Shown here: positions 1 through 9,154 of the stretch, piece after piece
Position numbering within the stretch: position 1 is the stretch's first letter
Layout of the letters: the number at the start of each line of letters is the position of its first letter
Source: Niallia taxi
Lineage (GTDB): Bacteria; Bacillota; Bacilli; Bacillales; Cytobacillaceae
DNA: 64,000 bases
Assembly (NCBI RefSeq): GCF_004005475.1
Contig: NZ_RZTZ01000001.1
Coordinates: forward strand, 186,001 to 250,000
Direction of reading: 5' to 3'
Translations under genes and position numbers: made by a program
The notes under the pieces: model-generated
Seen by the model: the letters and a program-made list of their open reading frames with translations, nothing else
The model's database searches: none
Told to the model about the DNA's origin: nothing

Positions 1-953
1 GGAATATCCAACAGCATGTTCAAATTTCTTGATTCATTTTCTGTTGGTGTAAAAGTTTCGAAATTAGAGAAAACAGCTGGCTGTACATTTGGCTGTCCTC
101 CGCTGTAGTTTGAACCAAAGTGCTGCGGCTGGCTTGGTGCTCTTTGCTGCTGTTGCTGTTCTACATATACAGGCTCTGGTACTGGCGCTGCATATGTTTG
201 CTGCTCTCGTGCAGGTGGTGCAGGTGGTTCAGGTCGCTGCATTTGCTGTGTTGGAGCAGGTGGTTCAACAGAATCGGCAGCAGGGTTCAACAAGCTATCC
301 ACAAGGCTTTTTGCAAAATCAAGCTGTAAAAGCTGCATAATATTTGAATCAATCAAGTTTCCAATTTTCAATCGGAAGGAAATCTTGACAAAAATATCAT
401 GATCAGGGATTGTGTCTGCTCCTTCTCCATCTGACAAGTTTAAAATGTCTATAGCAGGCGGGGAAATATCCACCTTTTTGCTAAAGATAGTCGACATGGA
501 TGTTGCAGCAGAGCCCATCATTTGATTCATTGCTTCTTGTACTGCGCTTAACTGAATTTCATTAAGCATTTCCGGTGGACTTATACCGTCTCCACCAAGC
601 ATTAAATCAGCAATGACAGCGGCATCTGATTGTTTTATAACTAAAAGATTCATACCAGAGAAGCCTTCTGTATAATTTACACTGATTGCCACATATGGAT
701 GTGGGAACTCTTCTGCTAAGTCTTTTTTCAGGACAATCGTAACATTTGGTGTCGTAATATCCACCTTTTGGTTTAAAAGGGTAGATAATGCTGTCGCAGA
801 ACTCCCAAACGAAATATTTCCTATTTCACCTAATGCATCTTCTTCTATTGATGTTAAATAATCCTCTACAGCCAGCTCTTCTTGCGGTTCTGGACTATCT
901 CCTTTTAATAGAGCATCAATTTCATCTTGTGAAAGCATATCGTTACTCACCAT
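1..953 (-). CDS. fliY: Flagellar motor switch phosphatase FliY (3' end cut off by window edge)
   Basis: FliY is a flagellar switch protein of the C-ring that also dephosphorylates CheY-P in Bacillus. About 317 codons are present. The N-terminus carries the CheY-P-binding type motif LSQDEIDALL at about residues 7-16, as in FliM. A CheC-like region with two phosphatase-type repeats follows (EIGNISFGSSATALS and EAMNQMMGSAATSMS). Then comes a Pro/Gln-rich linker, and the sequence leaves the window as the C-terminal SpoA (FliN-like) domain begins at NLDMLLDIP. The ATG at 953 is preceded by a GAGGGGGAAAG ribosome site and overlaps the fliM end by 11 bases, which suggests coupled translation. Identity is firm; the C-terminus is not seen. 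Confidence 0.95.
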   Translation of the reverse strand, partial: MVSNDMLSQDEIDALLKGDSPEPQEELAVEDYLTSIEEDALGEIGNISFGSSATALSTLLNQKVDITTPNVTIVLKKDLAEEFPHPYVAISVNYTEGFSGMNLLVIKQSDAAVIADLMLGGDGISPPEMLNEIQLSAVQEAMNQMMGSAATSMSTIFSKKVDISPPAIDILNLSDGEGADTIPDHDIFVKISFRLKIGNLIDSNIMQLLQLDFAKSLVDSLLNPAADSVEPPAPTQQMQRPEPPAPPAREQQTYAAPVPEPVYVEQQQQQRAPSQPQHFGSNYSGGQPNVQPAVFSNFETFTPTENESRNLNMLLDI

Positions 954-1941
954 CTTCTTTCCCCCTCTCTAAAGTCCCTAATACTTGAACGGCCACCTTC
1001 TTATTAACTTTACCAGGCTGTCCAATAAATTTAGGTATATCTCCAACTTTAATAGTCAAGGGTTGATCTATCGTTTGATTCATTTCAATAACATCCCCTA
1101 TATCAAGCATCAAAAAATCTTGTATAGAAATATCGGATGTTCCTAATTCAGCAACAACAGAAACAATTGATTTTTGTATGTTATTTTGCAAAGCTTCGGC
1201 CACTTCAGGCACTGGTGCTTTCTTTTCTGTTTGCATCCAATAATGTCCAGAAAGCTTTGGGATAATTGGCTCTAAAACAACATGAGGGATACAAATGTTA
1301 ATCATTCCACTTGTGTCACCAATCGTTGTATTTAAGGATATAACCACTACTGTTTCGTTCGGTGAAACCATTTGTAAAAATTGCGGGTTCACTTCAAACT
1401 CTGACAGTGTCGGTTCAATTTCTACAATATCCTCGAGCGCTTCTCTTAAGTAATCAAAGGCCTGTTCAAACGTATTGGACATGATCTTTGATTCAATCTC
1501 CGTCAAGTTTTCCACTTTATTGACGCTTGTCCCTTTTCCGCCCATCATACGATCCATCATGGCATAGGCGATATTCGGGTTTACTTCCATTAAAATTCTT
1601 CCATCTAAGGGTGTGACTTCAAACACATTCAAAATCGTCATCTTTGGAATGGACCGAATAAATTCTTCATAAGGTATCTGGTCAGCGGATGTGACAGATA
1701 TTTGTACTAATGTTCTCAGCTGTGCGGAGAAATATGTCGTCAAAAGCCTTGCAAAGTTTTCATGTATACGCGTTAAGCTTCTGATTTGATCTTTAGAAAA
1801 GCGCAAGGCTCTTCTAAAGTCATAGGCTTTTACCTTTTTCTCTTGCTGTTCTTTTTTTAATTCATCTGCATCCATTTCACCTGATGATAAAGCGGATAAT
1901 AATGCATCAATTTCATTTTGGGATAATATATCTCCTGACAA
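943..1941 (-). CDS. fliM: Flagellar motor switch protein FliM
   Basis: FliM (332 aa, normal length) forms the middle of the C-ring and binds CheY-P to change rotation direction. The N-terminal CheY-P-binding segment LSQNEIDALLSAL is at residues 7-19. The central CheC-like domain contains the GGKGTSVNK motif, and the C-terminal SpoA domain ends in the usual VQVLGTLERGK pattern. The start codon is TTG at 1939-1941, with a good ribosome site GAGGTG seven bases upstream; no ATG nearby fits. The gene sits between fliL and fliY as in B. subtilis. Confidence 0.96.
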   Translation of the reverse strand: MSGDILSQNEIDALLSALSSGEMDADELKKEQQEKKVKAYDFRRALRFSKDQIRSLTRIHENFARLLTTYFSAQLRTLVQISVTSADQIPYEEFIRSIPKMTILNVFEVTPLDGRILMEVNPNIAYAMMDRMMGGKGTSVNKVENLTEIESKIMSNTFEQAFDYLREALEDIVEIEPTLSEFEVNPQFLQMVSPNETVVVISLNTTIGDTSGMINICIPHVVLEPIIPKLSGHYWMQTEKKAPVPEVAEALQNNIQKSIVSVVAELGTSDISIQDFLMLDIGDVIEMNQTIDQPLTIKVGDIPKFIGQPGKVNKKVAVQVLGTLERGKEDGE

Positions 1942-1979
1942 AAACTCTCACCTCAAATCTCTTTCATTCATCCAGTTTT

Positions 1980-2408
1980 TTATTGGAGAAGAGAATTGGT
2001 TATATATACTTGAACTACCTTTCCTTCTTGCATCAAATCATTAATTTTATCTTTCAAATCATTTTCTAACTTAACCTGACCTTCTTTACCTTGCATATCT
2101 TTTGGTGTTTTCTCAGACAGCTCTTGAATGATAATATTCTGAACTTGGAAAACACGTTTTTCTAGCTCTTCAGCGGCTTTTTTACTATCTGTTTGCACTT
2201 TAAAGGATATGCGAATGAAGTTATCAGTTGCTAAATTGGTTGTTAATTCAGGAATATCAATAGAAGCTTCCACTACTTCATCAATAGTTGGTTCCTTCTC
2301 TTCTTTATCGCCTGAAAACTTCCAGATATAAATGAATGCTCCTGCTCCAACAAGAGCAATTGTTAGTATTAAAACTAACATAATAACAAGGACTTTATTG
2401 TTCTTCAT
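1980..2408 (-). CDS. fliL: Flagellar basal body-associated protein FliL
   Basis: FliL is a single-pass inner-membrane protein that surrounds stator units and supports motor torque. From the ATG at 2408 it is 142 aa. It has one membrane segment near residues 6-28 ([20 protein letters not shown]) and a periplasm-side domain with the family pattern [16 protein letters not shown] longer reading frame opens upstream at 2438, but the ATG at 2408 directly follows GGGAGAGAGAGACG and gives the family length. It overlaps the end of swrD by 14 bases. Confidence 0.93.
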   Translation of the reverse strand: MKNNKVLVIMLVLILTIALVGAGAFIYIWKFSGDKEEKEPTIDEVVEASIDIPELTTNLATDNFIRISFKVQTDSKKAAEELEKRVFQVQNIIIQELSEKTPKDMQGKEGQVKLENDLKDKINDLMQEGKVVQVYITNSLLQ

Positions 2409-2619
2409 CGTCTCTCTCTCCCAAGTTCGGTAATCCAAAAAGGTTAACAGATTGATAAAAAGCTCTCACTGACTTCACAACTTCATCTTCTTTTTCTTTT
2501 ACAACATATTTCCTCCCATTCGACAACGTTATCGTTGTATCTGGGAAGGATTCAATTGTCTCAATAAATAATGCATTAAGCCTGAAAGTCTTTCCATTTA
2601 GTCGAGTAACATTTATCAC
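2395..2619 (-). CDS. swrD: Swarming motility protein SwrD (FlbD/YlzI family)
   Basis: This 74-aa protein matches the small FlbD/YlzI family (pattern [17 protein letters not shown] then [17 protein letters not shown]). In B. subtilis the member is called SwrD and is reported to raise flagellar motor power for swarming. It lies between flgE and fliL, as expected. The start is GTG at 2617-2619. No clear ribosome site lies directly upstream; instead a 9-bp-stem hairpin (2628-2661) separates the start from an AAAGGAGG sequence further upstream. Confidence 0.88.
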   Translation of the reverse strand: MINVTRLNGKTFRLNALFIETIESFPDTTITLSNGRKYVVKEKEDEVVKSVRAFYQSVNLFGLPNLGERDDEEQ

Positions 2620-2627
2620 TGTTTTTC

Positions 2628-2661
2628 TCAGGAGAGTTCTGCTAGTTTATGCCTCTCCTGA
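2628..2661 (-). promoter_or_regulatory. Intercistronic hairpin in front of swrD
   Basis: Perfect inverted arms TCAGGAGAG (2628-2636) and CTCTCCTGA (2653-2661) enclose a 16-nt loop between the flgE stop and the swrD GTG. On the transcript an AAAGGAGG sequence lies just 5' of the hairpin and the start codon lies 8 nt 3' of it. If the hairpin forms, it could bring the ribosome site near the start; this is inference. Confidence 0.5.
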
Positions 2662-2672
2662 TCCTCCTTTTA

Positions 2673-3455
2673 TTATCGTTTTAAGTTAACTAATTCTTGC
2701 AGGATTTCATCAGATGTAGTGATGATTTTTGTATTAGATTGGAAACCTCTTTGTGCAACAATCATATCTGTAAATTCTTCTGATAAATCAACATTGGACA
2801 TTTCCAAGTAACCACTGTTAATACTTCCTGCTCCACCTTCATTTGCATTAGTTAAAGTAGCAGGACCAGAGTTCCCAGATACTTGGAACGTATTTCCGCC
2901 AGATTTTTGTAGGCCTTCTGGGTTAGAAAACTTAGCAAGCTGAATTTGGCCAGCATCTTGTGTTTCGCCGTTTTCATCCACATAAGAAATGCTTCCATCT
3001 GCACCAATACTGAAGGATTGCGCTGTTTCAGGAATTGTGCCCGCTCCAGCTAGTTTCATCCCACTTGATGTTACGATATTTCTGTTTGCATCAAAGTAGA
3101 AGTTTCCTGATCTAGTGTAGAAGTTAGAGCCTGCAGCATCTTGGACAACGAAATAGCCGTCTCCTGAAATTGCTAAATCAAGCGTTCTTCCAGTTGTCTG
3201 CATGCTTCCTTGTGTATGAATAGTATCTACAGAAGCAACCTGTGATCCAAGACCGACTTGCTTTGCGTTAATTCCTCCTGCAGTTGCTGTTGGAGCTGTA
3301 GCACCAGCAGATGTCTGGCTAATAAGATCACTGAAAGTAGTTCTTCCCTTTTTAAAGCCATACGTATTAACGTTGGAAATATTGTTTCCGATAACATCAA
3401 GCTTAGTCTGGAAGTTTTTCATACCGCTGATTCCTGAATATAGTGAACGTAACAT
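2673..3455 (-). CDS. flgE: Flagellar hook protein FlgE (short Bacillus type)
   Basis: This 260-aa protein polymerises into the flagellar hook. It begins with the rod/hook signature MLRSLYSGISGMKNFQTKLD followed by IGNNISNVNTYGFKK. The central D1 part has the GDGYFVV pattern and the C-terminus ends in the coiled-coil segment QRGFQSNTKIITTSDEIL. The short length (about 260 aa rather than over 400) matches the B. subtilis hook protein, formerly named FlgG. The distinction from the rod protein FlgG rests on operon position, next to flgD and swrD. The ATG at 3455 follows an AAAGGGGAAAA ribosome site. Confidence 0.92.
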   Translation of the reverse strand: MLRSLYSGISGMKNFQTKLDVIGNNISNVNTYGFKKGRTTFSDLISQTSAGATAPTATAGGINAKQVGLGSQVASVDTIHTQGSMQTTGRTLDLAISGDGYFVVQDAAGSNFYTRSGNFYFDANRNIVTSSGMKLAGAGTIPETAQSFSIGADGSISYVDENGETQDAGQIQLAKFSNPEGLQKSGGNTFQVSGNSGPATLTNANEGGAGSINSGYLEMSNVDLSEEFTDMIVAQRGFQSNTKIITTSDEILQELVNLKR

Positions 3456-3548
3456 TTATAATTTTCCCCTTTCGTTTTGAGCTGCTTCTATCTTTCCACA
3501 GCTAGGCTTCCTTACGGTCCAGCCTTTTCTCCCTAGTCATTGTTTTTT

Positions 3549-3935
3549 TTATTCATTCATAATTATTGTGCCATTTATATTAGTAAATATTTGTTCTGTT
3601 GCTTCTTTACGATCCATTGCCGTAATCACTGTATTGTTTTTTGCACTGACAATTAGAGCAGCATCCTGGAGCAAGACGAGTGATTCCTTAACTCCCATTT
3701 TTTTTGCTTGGTTTACTTTTTGTTCTATCTGCTTCCACTTCTCTTCATCAATCACAATGCCTCGCTGCTCAAGTCGTTGCGATGCATGTTTGGAGATGGA
3801 CAGTTTATCAAGTGTCTGGATTGAACTTTGTAAATGCGATGAAAATGAAGCGTTACTACTGTTAGATTTGATATTCCTTATGCCACTATTGATTACGGCT
3901 TGTGATTTTAAAGAAGGATATATGGGTCTATCCAT
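3549..3935 (-). CDS. Flagellar operon protein, TIGR02530-like
   Basis: This 128-aa soluble protein fits the small flagellar operon family (TIGR02530) found between flgD and the hook gene in many Bacillaceae. The visible pattern is SSHLQSSIQ, then SKHASQRLEQRGI, KKMGVKESLVL and a C-terminal NNTVITAMDR. No membrane segment or signal peptide is seen. Its role is unknown to me; its place suggests hook assembly. The assignment to the family is from memory of the pattern, so it is moderately sure. Confidence 0.8.
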   Translation of the reverse strand: MDRPIYPSLKSQAVINSGIRNIKSNSSNASFSSHLQSSIQTLDKLSISKHASQRLEQRGIVIDEEKWKQIEQKVNQAKKMGVKESLVLLQDAALIVSAKNNTVITAMDRKEATEQIFTNINGTIIMNE

Positions 3936-3946
3936 CTAATCACTTC

Positions 3947-4585
3947 CTATTCGATTTTCGTGATTTTTCCTGCAGTTATCTGACTTTGCTGGTCATCATC
4001 CAATGTTAGCTGAATTTGGCCATTTTTTAAGGAGACTGACTTAACGACACTGCTAATCTCTTCATTGTCTGCATTCAGATAGGAAACTGTTTTCCCAATC
4101 AAACGGCTAGCAGAAACCAAACTATTGTCATCAGATTCACTGTATACATTTGATATGTTGCCAGGGTTGACAACAGTGCCATCCTCAAGCGTAAATTCGA
4201 CATCTGTTCCTTTATAAGCAATAGATGCAACTTTGCCTGTTCCAGTTGTTATAGATGATTCACCATTCTCACCTGTTTCTGCTTTTGTCCATGCAACTTC
4301 CTTGCCGACAAACTGTCCGTAAGAAATTAAGTTTGATTGTGTTTGCAAAGAGATGAAGTTGCTCATCGTCGTGTTCATATTTGTCATTTGCTCCAGGCTT
4401 GAAAATGTCGCCATTTGAGCTATAAAATCTTTATCTTCCATCGGGTTTGACGGATCCTGGTTTTGCAATTGTGTTATAAGGATTTTCAAGAATTCATCTT
4501 TGCCAAGACTTGAGTTGCCCGTTTTTGCTGTCTGGTTTTGTAATGTCGATAAATATAAGGAAGAATCATCGATAGTATTTGCCAA
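3947..4585 (-). CDS. flgD: Flagellar hook assembly (capping) protein FlgD
   Basis: FlgD (212 aa) caps the growing hook and is discarded when the hook is complete. The N-terminal family motif [19 protein letters not shown] near residues 28-46 and the stretch [14 protein letters not shown] are plain to see. The rest is a beta-rich scaffold region. It lies directly between fliK and the TIGR02530-like gene, in the expected fla/che order. Confidence 0.94.
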   Translation of the reverse strand: MANTIDDSSLYLSTLQNQTAKTGNSSLGKDEFLKILITQLQNQDPSNPMEDKDFIAQMATFSSLEQMTNMNTTMSNFISLQTQSNLISYGQFVGKEVAWTKAETGENGESSITTGTGKVASIAYKGTDVEFTLEDGTVVNPGNISNVYSESDDNSLVSASRLIGKTVSYLNADNEEISSVVKSVSLKNGQIQLTLDDDQQSQITAGKITKIE

Positions 4586-4601
4586 GTCTAACTCCCCTTT
4601 C

Positions 4602-5966
4602 TTACTGTTCCACTTGCAGAAGCTCTTCTAAGAAGCTTTTATCATCTTGCTCCTGTTCATTTCTGTTTTCCTCTTTTTCAGCAGGCCTGTGTTGCTGATG
4701 GTTTTCCTGCTGTTGTTGGTCTTTCGTTCCTTTTTCCTGTGAGGTTGGCACAAAATTAATTTCAATCTTATCAACATTAATATTTTGTGAGCTTAAGCCA
4801 TGCTTTAAACTGTTTAAATGTGCATCAAGAGCATCCTTCGCCTGTGCAGTTGTCGTCATAATCTTGGCGACCAAATTTCCATCGGTTTGCAGTATCTCAA
4901 TTCGTAATGAACCAAGGTTTTCTGGTGCAAGCCTTAAAATCATCTTTTGGGTATTTCCTATTTTCGTAAACGAACTGCTTTTCAGGATATTTTCAAGCTG
5001 CTCTTCCAACTCACTTCCAGAGACGGAATTACCTGTTGACTGCATTAAAGTTAATGCTTCTGGTTTTCCAAAGGAACTGCTGGTTTGAAGCTGGCCTACA
5101 TAGGAAGGCATCTTCCATTCTGATTTACTAGCCGTGTCTGTTTCCTTCGTTTCTGTCTTTGTCTCTGACACGGAGACTGCATTACTTTCTGCCTTCTGCA
5201 AGGATCCTACAAGCAAGGGGTTCAATAGCCTTTTAGGAAGTGTATCCGTATTATCTTGCTTCTTAGAAAGTGTTTCGACCTTTTGAGCAATGGACTCAAT
5301 CAATGTTTTCAAGCTGCCTGTTTGTCCATCCTCATCCATTACAGAAGCTTTTGCATCTTGTGCTCCCGTCCTGTCAGTAGCTGCCTCCTTTTGTAAAATA
5401 GCTGCAGCTTCTAAAGAAGCAGAGGTGCTTGGAGACTGACCATCTATTGCTTGCATGATGGTTGTAAATAGCTTGGACAAGCTTTGCATAACATCAGTAA
5501 GCTGCTTACTGAATTTAAAATCTGGATTTTGACCTGCAACCTGTTCAATTGCTTTCAGCTGATTTAAAACCTCTGGAAGATTCGTTTTGGAAAACATATC
5601 ATCTGAGACATTTGTAAAATTCATCCCATTCATTAATTCCATCAGCTGATTTACTATGAGATTGAAGGCAGCTTCCAAGGAATCTGAATCGTCCTTTCCT
5701 TCTTCTCCATTATCAGCTAGCAGCTGCTGTATTGCTGTTAAGCTTTCTGCAAGCTTATCTGAATCTATCGTTTCACCTGTCAACAGGTCTGCCAAGCCTT
5801 GCAAACTAGAATCTTCTTTTTGCGTGGTTGCAGAGGTTTCTTGCTGTGAATCGCCGTTCATTATCCCATTGATCATCGATAAGAACTTTGTTTTATCTGC
5901 CGCTTTGAAAGAAAGCTGATTTGATGTAGTTCCTGCTGTACTAACTCCCACACTATTAAGCAGCAT
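4602..5966 (-). CDS. fliK: Flagellar hook-length control protein FliK
   Basis: FliK measures hook length and triggers the export switch through FlhB. The protein is 454 aa. Residues 1 to about 320 are low-complexity and rich in Ser, Thr, Gln and Lys. The conserved C-terminal domain follows at about 338-403 ([15 protein letters not shown], then [15 protein letters not shown]). The tail is rich in Gln and Glu. This layout, with a variable front and a conserved end, is typical for the family. The neighbours ylxF and flgD confirm the call. Confidence 0.92.
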   Translation of the reverse strand: MLLNSVGVSTAGTTSNQLSFKAADKTKFLSMINGIMNGDSQQETSATTQKEDSSLQGLADLLTGETIDSDKLAESLTAIQQLLADNGEEGKDDSDSLEAAFNLIVNQLMELMNGMNFTNVSDDMFSKTNLPEVLNQLKAIEQVAGQNPDFKFSKQLTDVMQSLSKLFTTIMQAIDGQSPSTSASLEAAAILQKEAATDRTGAQDAKASVMDEDGQTGSLKTLIESIAQKVETLSKKQDNTDTLPKRLLNPLLVGSLQKAESNAVSVSETKTETKETDTASKSEWKMPSYVGQLQTSSSFGKPEALTLMQSTGNSVSGSELEEQLENILKSSSFTKIGNTQKMILRLAPENLGSLRIEILQTDGNLVAKIMTTTAQAKDALDAHLNSLKHGLSSQNINVDKIEINFVPTSQEKGTKDQQQQENHQQHRPAEKEENRNEQEQDDKSFLEELLQVEQ

Positions 5967-5992
5967 TTACCCACCTCCTTAAATATTAAGAA

Positions 5993-6625
5993 TTACTCAC
6001 TAGATGCTGTATCTGTGCTGGTATCAGATGAGCTTCCACTTGCAGAATTTGCAGCAAGCAGTTCTGTATATTTACTTGCAACAGAAGGCTCCATCTTTTC
6101 TAATATCGTCGCAAGTGTTACAGGTTTTAGCGATGCCAATATTTTCAATGCTTCATCCTGAGACATTGCAGAGAGAATTGCCGCAGATTTTTTTGCAGAC
6201 ATTGTTTCATATGTTTTGACAATGTCATCAAAAGCCTTTTGTGTTTTTTCCTGTGTGTTTTTGAGTTCATCAAGCTGATTTTGAAGTTTAATTTTATCAA
6301 CCTTCAATGATTTGCTTTCCGCTTCACTTGCCTTTAGCTGTGACTCTAATGATTCTATATTCGCGGTTTGTTCCTTAAGCTGTTTTTCTAAATCTGCGAT
6401 ATTTTGTTTGTTGTCCGCAATACCCTGGTCAGTAGACGCCTTTTCTGAGCTAAGGAAAGGAATTTGGTTCATCAATTCCTTTCCTTTTGAGACCACGTCC
6501 GCACCAGAGTAAATCATCAGGATTAATGCAACGACAACAGCAAACATCAATGGAATAACAATTACCAGCAAAAACCGCTGAAAGAAATTGAATGATTTCT
6601 TTTTGTCATCGACCATATTATCCAT
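5993..6625 (-). CDS. ylxF: Flagellar operon membrane protein YlxF (MgtE N-domain-like)
   Basis: This 210-aa protein has an N-terminal cytoplasmic stub, one membrane segment near residues 17-42 (LLVIVIPLMFAVVVALILMI), a coiled coil at about 70-135, and a helical C-terminal part (SQDEALKILASLKPVTLATILEKM) like the MgtE intracellular N-domain. It matches YlxF of the B. subtilis fla/che operon; related proteins in other phyla act as stator chaperones (MotE). It begins at the TAATG junction with fliJ, a one-base overlap. Confidence 0.85.
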   Translation of the reverse strand: MDNMVDDKKKSFNFFQRFLLVIVIPLMFAVVVALILMIYSGADVVSKGKELMNQIPFLSSEKASTDQGIADNKQNIADLEKQLKEQTANIESLESQLKASEAESKSLKVDKIKLQNQLDELKNTQEKTQKAFDDIVKTYETMSAKKSAAILSAMSQDEALKILASLKPVTLATILEKMEPSVASKYTELLAANSASGSSSDTSTDTASSE

Positions 6626-7077
6626 TAGCTACCTAACCTTCCTGGCTGCATATATTGCTGAATGGAGATATCATCCATCTGCTTTGCTTCTAGTGCCTTT
6701 TCTGTATTGATAAAATGCAAGATATCTTTTTCTTTAATTTTGACAAACTTTTTTACTTCCAAGTTTTTATCAACAAGCTTTTGCTGATAATAGTTCATGG
6801 AATTCCGTGCATTTACGACCATCTGCTGGCTATGCTCAATCATCTTTGCCAGATTGCTGATAAAATGCTGATGATGTCGGATTGCTTGAACAGAAAGCCC
6901 GCCTACTAGCTTGTTAGATTGGTATTCTTCCAATTCTTCCTTTCGTTTCAGCAGCTCATACAATTTCTCTGCTGCATCTTCGAAACGCTTGACAGCCAGA
7001 TTGTAATCAGCGCTAGCCTCATCCTTTTCTCTCTCTTTAATTGTCAGGATTTTTTCAAACTTAAACTTGTAGCTCAT
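6625..7077 (-). CDS. fliJ: Flagellar export chaperone FliJ
   Basis: FliJ (150 aa) is the coiled-coil stalk of the flagellar export ATPase; it links the FliI ring to FlhA. The sequence is almost wholly helical with high Lys/Glu content. It has the typical N-terminal pattern YKFKFEKILTIKEREKDEA. It overlaps fliI by the ATGA junction at 7074-7077 and ylxF by one base, so translation is probably coupled through fliI-fliJ-ylxF. Confidence 0.9.
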   Translation of the reverse strand: MSYKFKFEKILTIKEREKDEASADYNLAVKRFEDAAEKLYELLKRKEELEEYQSNKLVGGLSVQAIRHHQHFISNLAKMIEHSQQMVVNARNSMNYYQQKLVDKNLEVKKFVKIKEKDILHFINTEKALEAKQMDDISIQQYMQPGRLGS

Positions 7078-8402
7078 CGGTTATCTCCAACTCCAGATAA
7101 TGATATTAATGCGTTGACACTTTCTTCTAAGGAGATTTTCTCGTCTGTTGATTGCTTTATATATGATAATATTTCAGGATATAAACGGATCGCTGTATCG
7201 ATTTCTATCGATGAACCTTTTTTATATGCTCCGATGTTAATCAAATCTTCTGAATTAATATAAGTGCTGAGTAAACCACGTAATTTCTCCGCTGCATGAA
7301 CATGTCCTTTAGGTACAATATGATTCATAACACGGCTCACACTTTTCAATACATTTACAGCTGGATATTGCCCCTTATTAGCGAGATCCCTATCTAAGAC
7401 AAAGTGACCATCCAATATCCCCCGAACAGTATCGGCAATCGGCTCATTCATGTCATCTCCGTCTACTAGAACTGTATAAAAAGCCGTAATGCTTCCGTGT
7501 TCATTTGTTCCTGTTCTTTCTAGCAGCTTTGGCAAGATAGCGAAAACAGAAGGTGTGTATCCTTTCGTTGTCGGCGGCTCACCGATGGCTAGTCCAACTT
7601 CCCTTTGCGCCATCGCTACCCTTGTTACAGAATCCATCATCAGCATGACGTTTAATCCTTTGTCACGGAAGTATTCAGCAATTGCTGTTGCCGTGTATGC
7701 TCCCTTTATCCTCATTAGTGCAGGCTGATCACTTGTTGCGACAACAACAATCGATCGCTTTAAGCCTTCTGGACCTAAATCTCGTTCAATGAACTCTCTT
7801 ACCTCTCTACCACGTTCTCCAATTAAGGCAATAACATTAAGATCGGCTTTTGTGTTTCTTGCGATCATACCAAGCAGAGTACTCTTACCGACACCACTAC
7901 CGGCAAAAATCCCAAGACGCTGACCTGTTCCGACTGTTAGAAGGCCGTCAATCAGGCGCACCCCAACCTCCATCGATTCTGAAATCGGTGGTCTTTTTAA
8001 TGGGTTCGGCGGGTCTTGATCAATCGGAACACTCTTTAATCCTTTTGGTAATGATGTGCCATCAAGCGGCATTCCAAGTGCATCAACGACTGTTCCAATC
8101 ATGGCAGCACCAGCTTTAACCTCTAGGGGTTCAGATGTACCTTCTACTAAGCAGCCTGGTGATATATCGTTCACGGTCGTATATGGCATTAGAATGATAC
8201 CATCTTCTTTAAATCCAACTACCTCTGCTTTAATAACTCGTTTATTTTTTGTACCAATATATATGTTACACACATCACCTATGGAGCTTTCAGGACCTTG
8301 CGACTCTATCATAAGACCAACTACTTTTTTAACCCTGCCATAACGTTTGTAAGGATCGATGGAATCGATCGATGATAGAAGTTCTGCCGCTCTCATCCTC
8401 AT
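7074..8402 (-). CDS. fliI: Flagellum-specific export ATPase FliI
   Basis: FliI (442 aa) is the ATPase that energises the flagellar type III export gate and resembles the F1-ATPase beta subunit. The Walker A motif GSGVGKST is at about 168-175. The signature IGERGREVREFIE follows, then Walker B-like NVMLMMDSVTR and the QREVGLAIGEPP segment. Length and layout are normal. It overlaps fliH by the ATGA junction at 8399-8402. Confidence 0.97.
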   Translation of the reverse strand: MRMRAAELLSSIDSIDPYKRYGRVKKVVGLMIESQGPESSIGDVCNIYIGTKNKRVIKAEVVGFKEDGIILMPYTTVNDISPGCLVEGTSEPLEVKAGAAMIGTVVDALGMPLDGTSLPKGLKSVPIDQDPPNPLKRPPISESMEVGVRLIDGLLTVGTGQRLGIFAGSGVGKSTLLGMIARNTKADLNVIALIGERGREVREFIERDLGPEGLKRSIVVVATSDQPALMRIKGAYTATAIAEYFRDKGLNVMLMMDSVTRVAMAQREVGLAIGEPPTTKGYTPSVFAILPKLLERTGTNEHGSITAFYTVLVDGDDMNEPIADTVRGILDGHFVLDRDLANKGQYPAVNVLKSVSRVMNHIVPKGHVHAAEKLRGLLSTYINSEDLINIGAYKKGSSIEIDTAIRLYPEILSYIKQSTDEKISLEESVNALISLSGVGDNR

Positions 8403-9154
8403 TCACTCTCCAATAGGTCTAGTAATTTTTGTTTAATCATGAGCAGCTGTGTATCAACACTTGCTTCAATCCGTCCATTAGCTGTCTCAATTATGCAGCC
8501 ATTTTCTGCTGTTGCTTCATCAGGAAAAATAAACAAATTCGGCTTGATTGGAAATAACGATAATAACTCTTCCTTTTCTGAAAGGAGGTATTGATAATGA
8601 ACCGGATTAACATGCAATTGAATTTCCTTTTGGTCTCTTGTTTCCTTCAAAACTTTTTTGACAAGCTGCATGAAATATTCTTCTTTTTCTGAAATACTTG
8701 TCTGAACAATCTTTTCAGCTACCTTCATGCTAAGTTCCAGGATTTCTGTTTCAGCACTATTTAAATATTTGTCATAATCCAATTTGCTTGCTTGAATAAT
8801 TGATTTCGCTTCTTCAATATGCTCTGCATACTCTGTAAATCCTGCCATTCTTCCTTCATCAACACCAGATTGGTAGCCTTCTCGATGGGCTTCCTCCATC
8901 AAAAGATTTTTTTCTGACTGCCAATTGTTTTTTTCCTGTTGCAGCAGCTCTCTTAAAGCTGCTGCTTCTTTTTCTGCTTTTTCGCGGATGGCAGCTGCGT
9001 CTGCAGTCGCCTGTTCCATGATTTTTGTGTATTCGGGATCAGCATGGAAACCTGCACCCTGAAAGTTGTTTACATGTTTAATGGAGATAATCTTTTCATT
9101 TGCTTGTTCTGCATTTGCCCAACTTGATTTAATAAGCCTAGACAATAATATCAT
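8399..9154 (-). CDS. fliH: Flagellar assembly protein FliH
   Basis: FliH binds and regulates the FliI ATPase and tethers it to the C-ring. From the ATG at 9154 it is 251 aa. A central coiled coil rich in Glu, Lys and Ala (about 40-125) is followed by a C-terminal domain with IQLHVNPVHYQYL and a typical ending. The start is uncertain. The frame is open to a GTG at 9184, but the ATG at 9154 follows GGTGGAGGAG and limits the overlap with fliG to 17 bases. A TTG at 9145 is also possible. Confidence 0.88.
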   Translation of the reverse strand: MILLSRLIKSSWANAEQANEKIISIKHVNNFQGAGFHADPEYTKIMEQATADAAAIREKAEKEAAALRELLQQEKNNWQSEKNLLMEEAHREGYQSGVDEGRMAGFTEYAEHIEEAKSIIQASKLDYDKYLNSAETEILELSMKVAEKIVQTSISEKEEYFMQLVKKVLKETRDQKEIQLHVNPVHYQYLLSEKEELLSLFPIKPNLFIFPDEATAENGCIIETANGRIEASVDTQLLMIKQKLLDLLESE

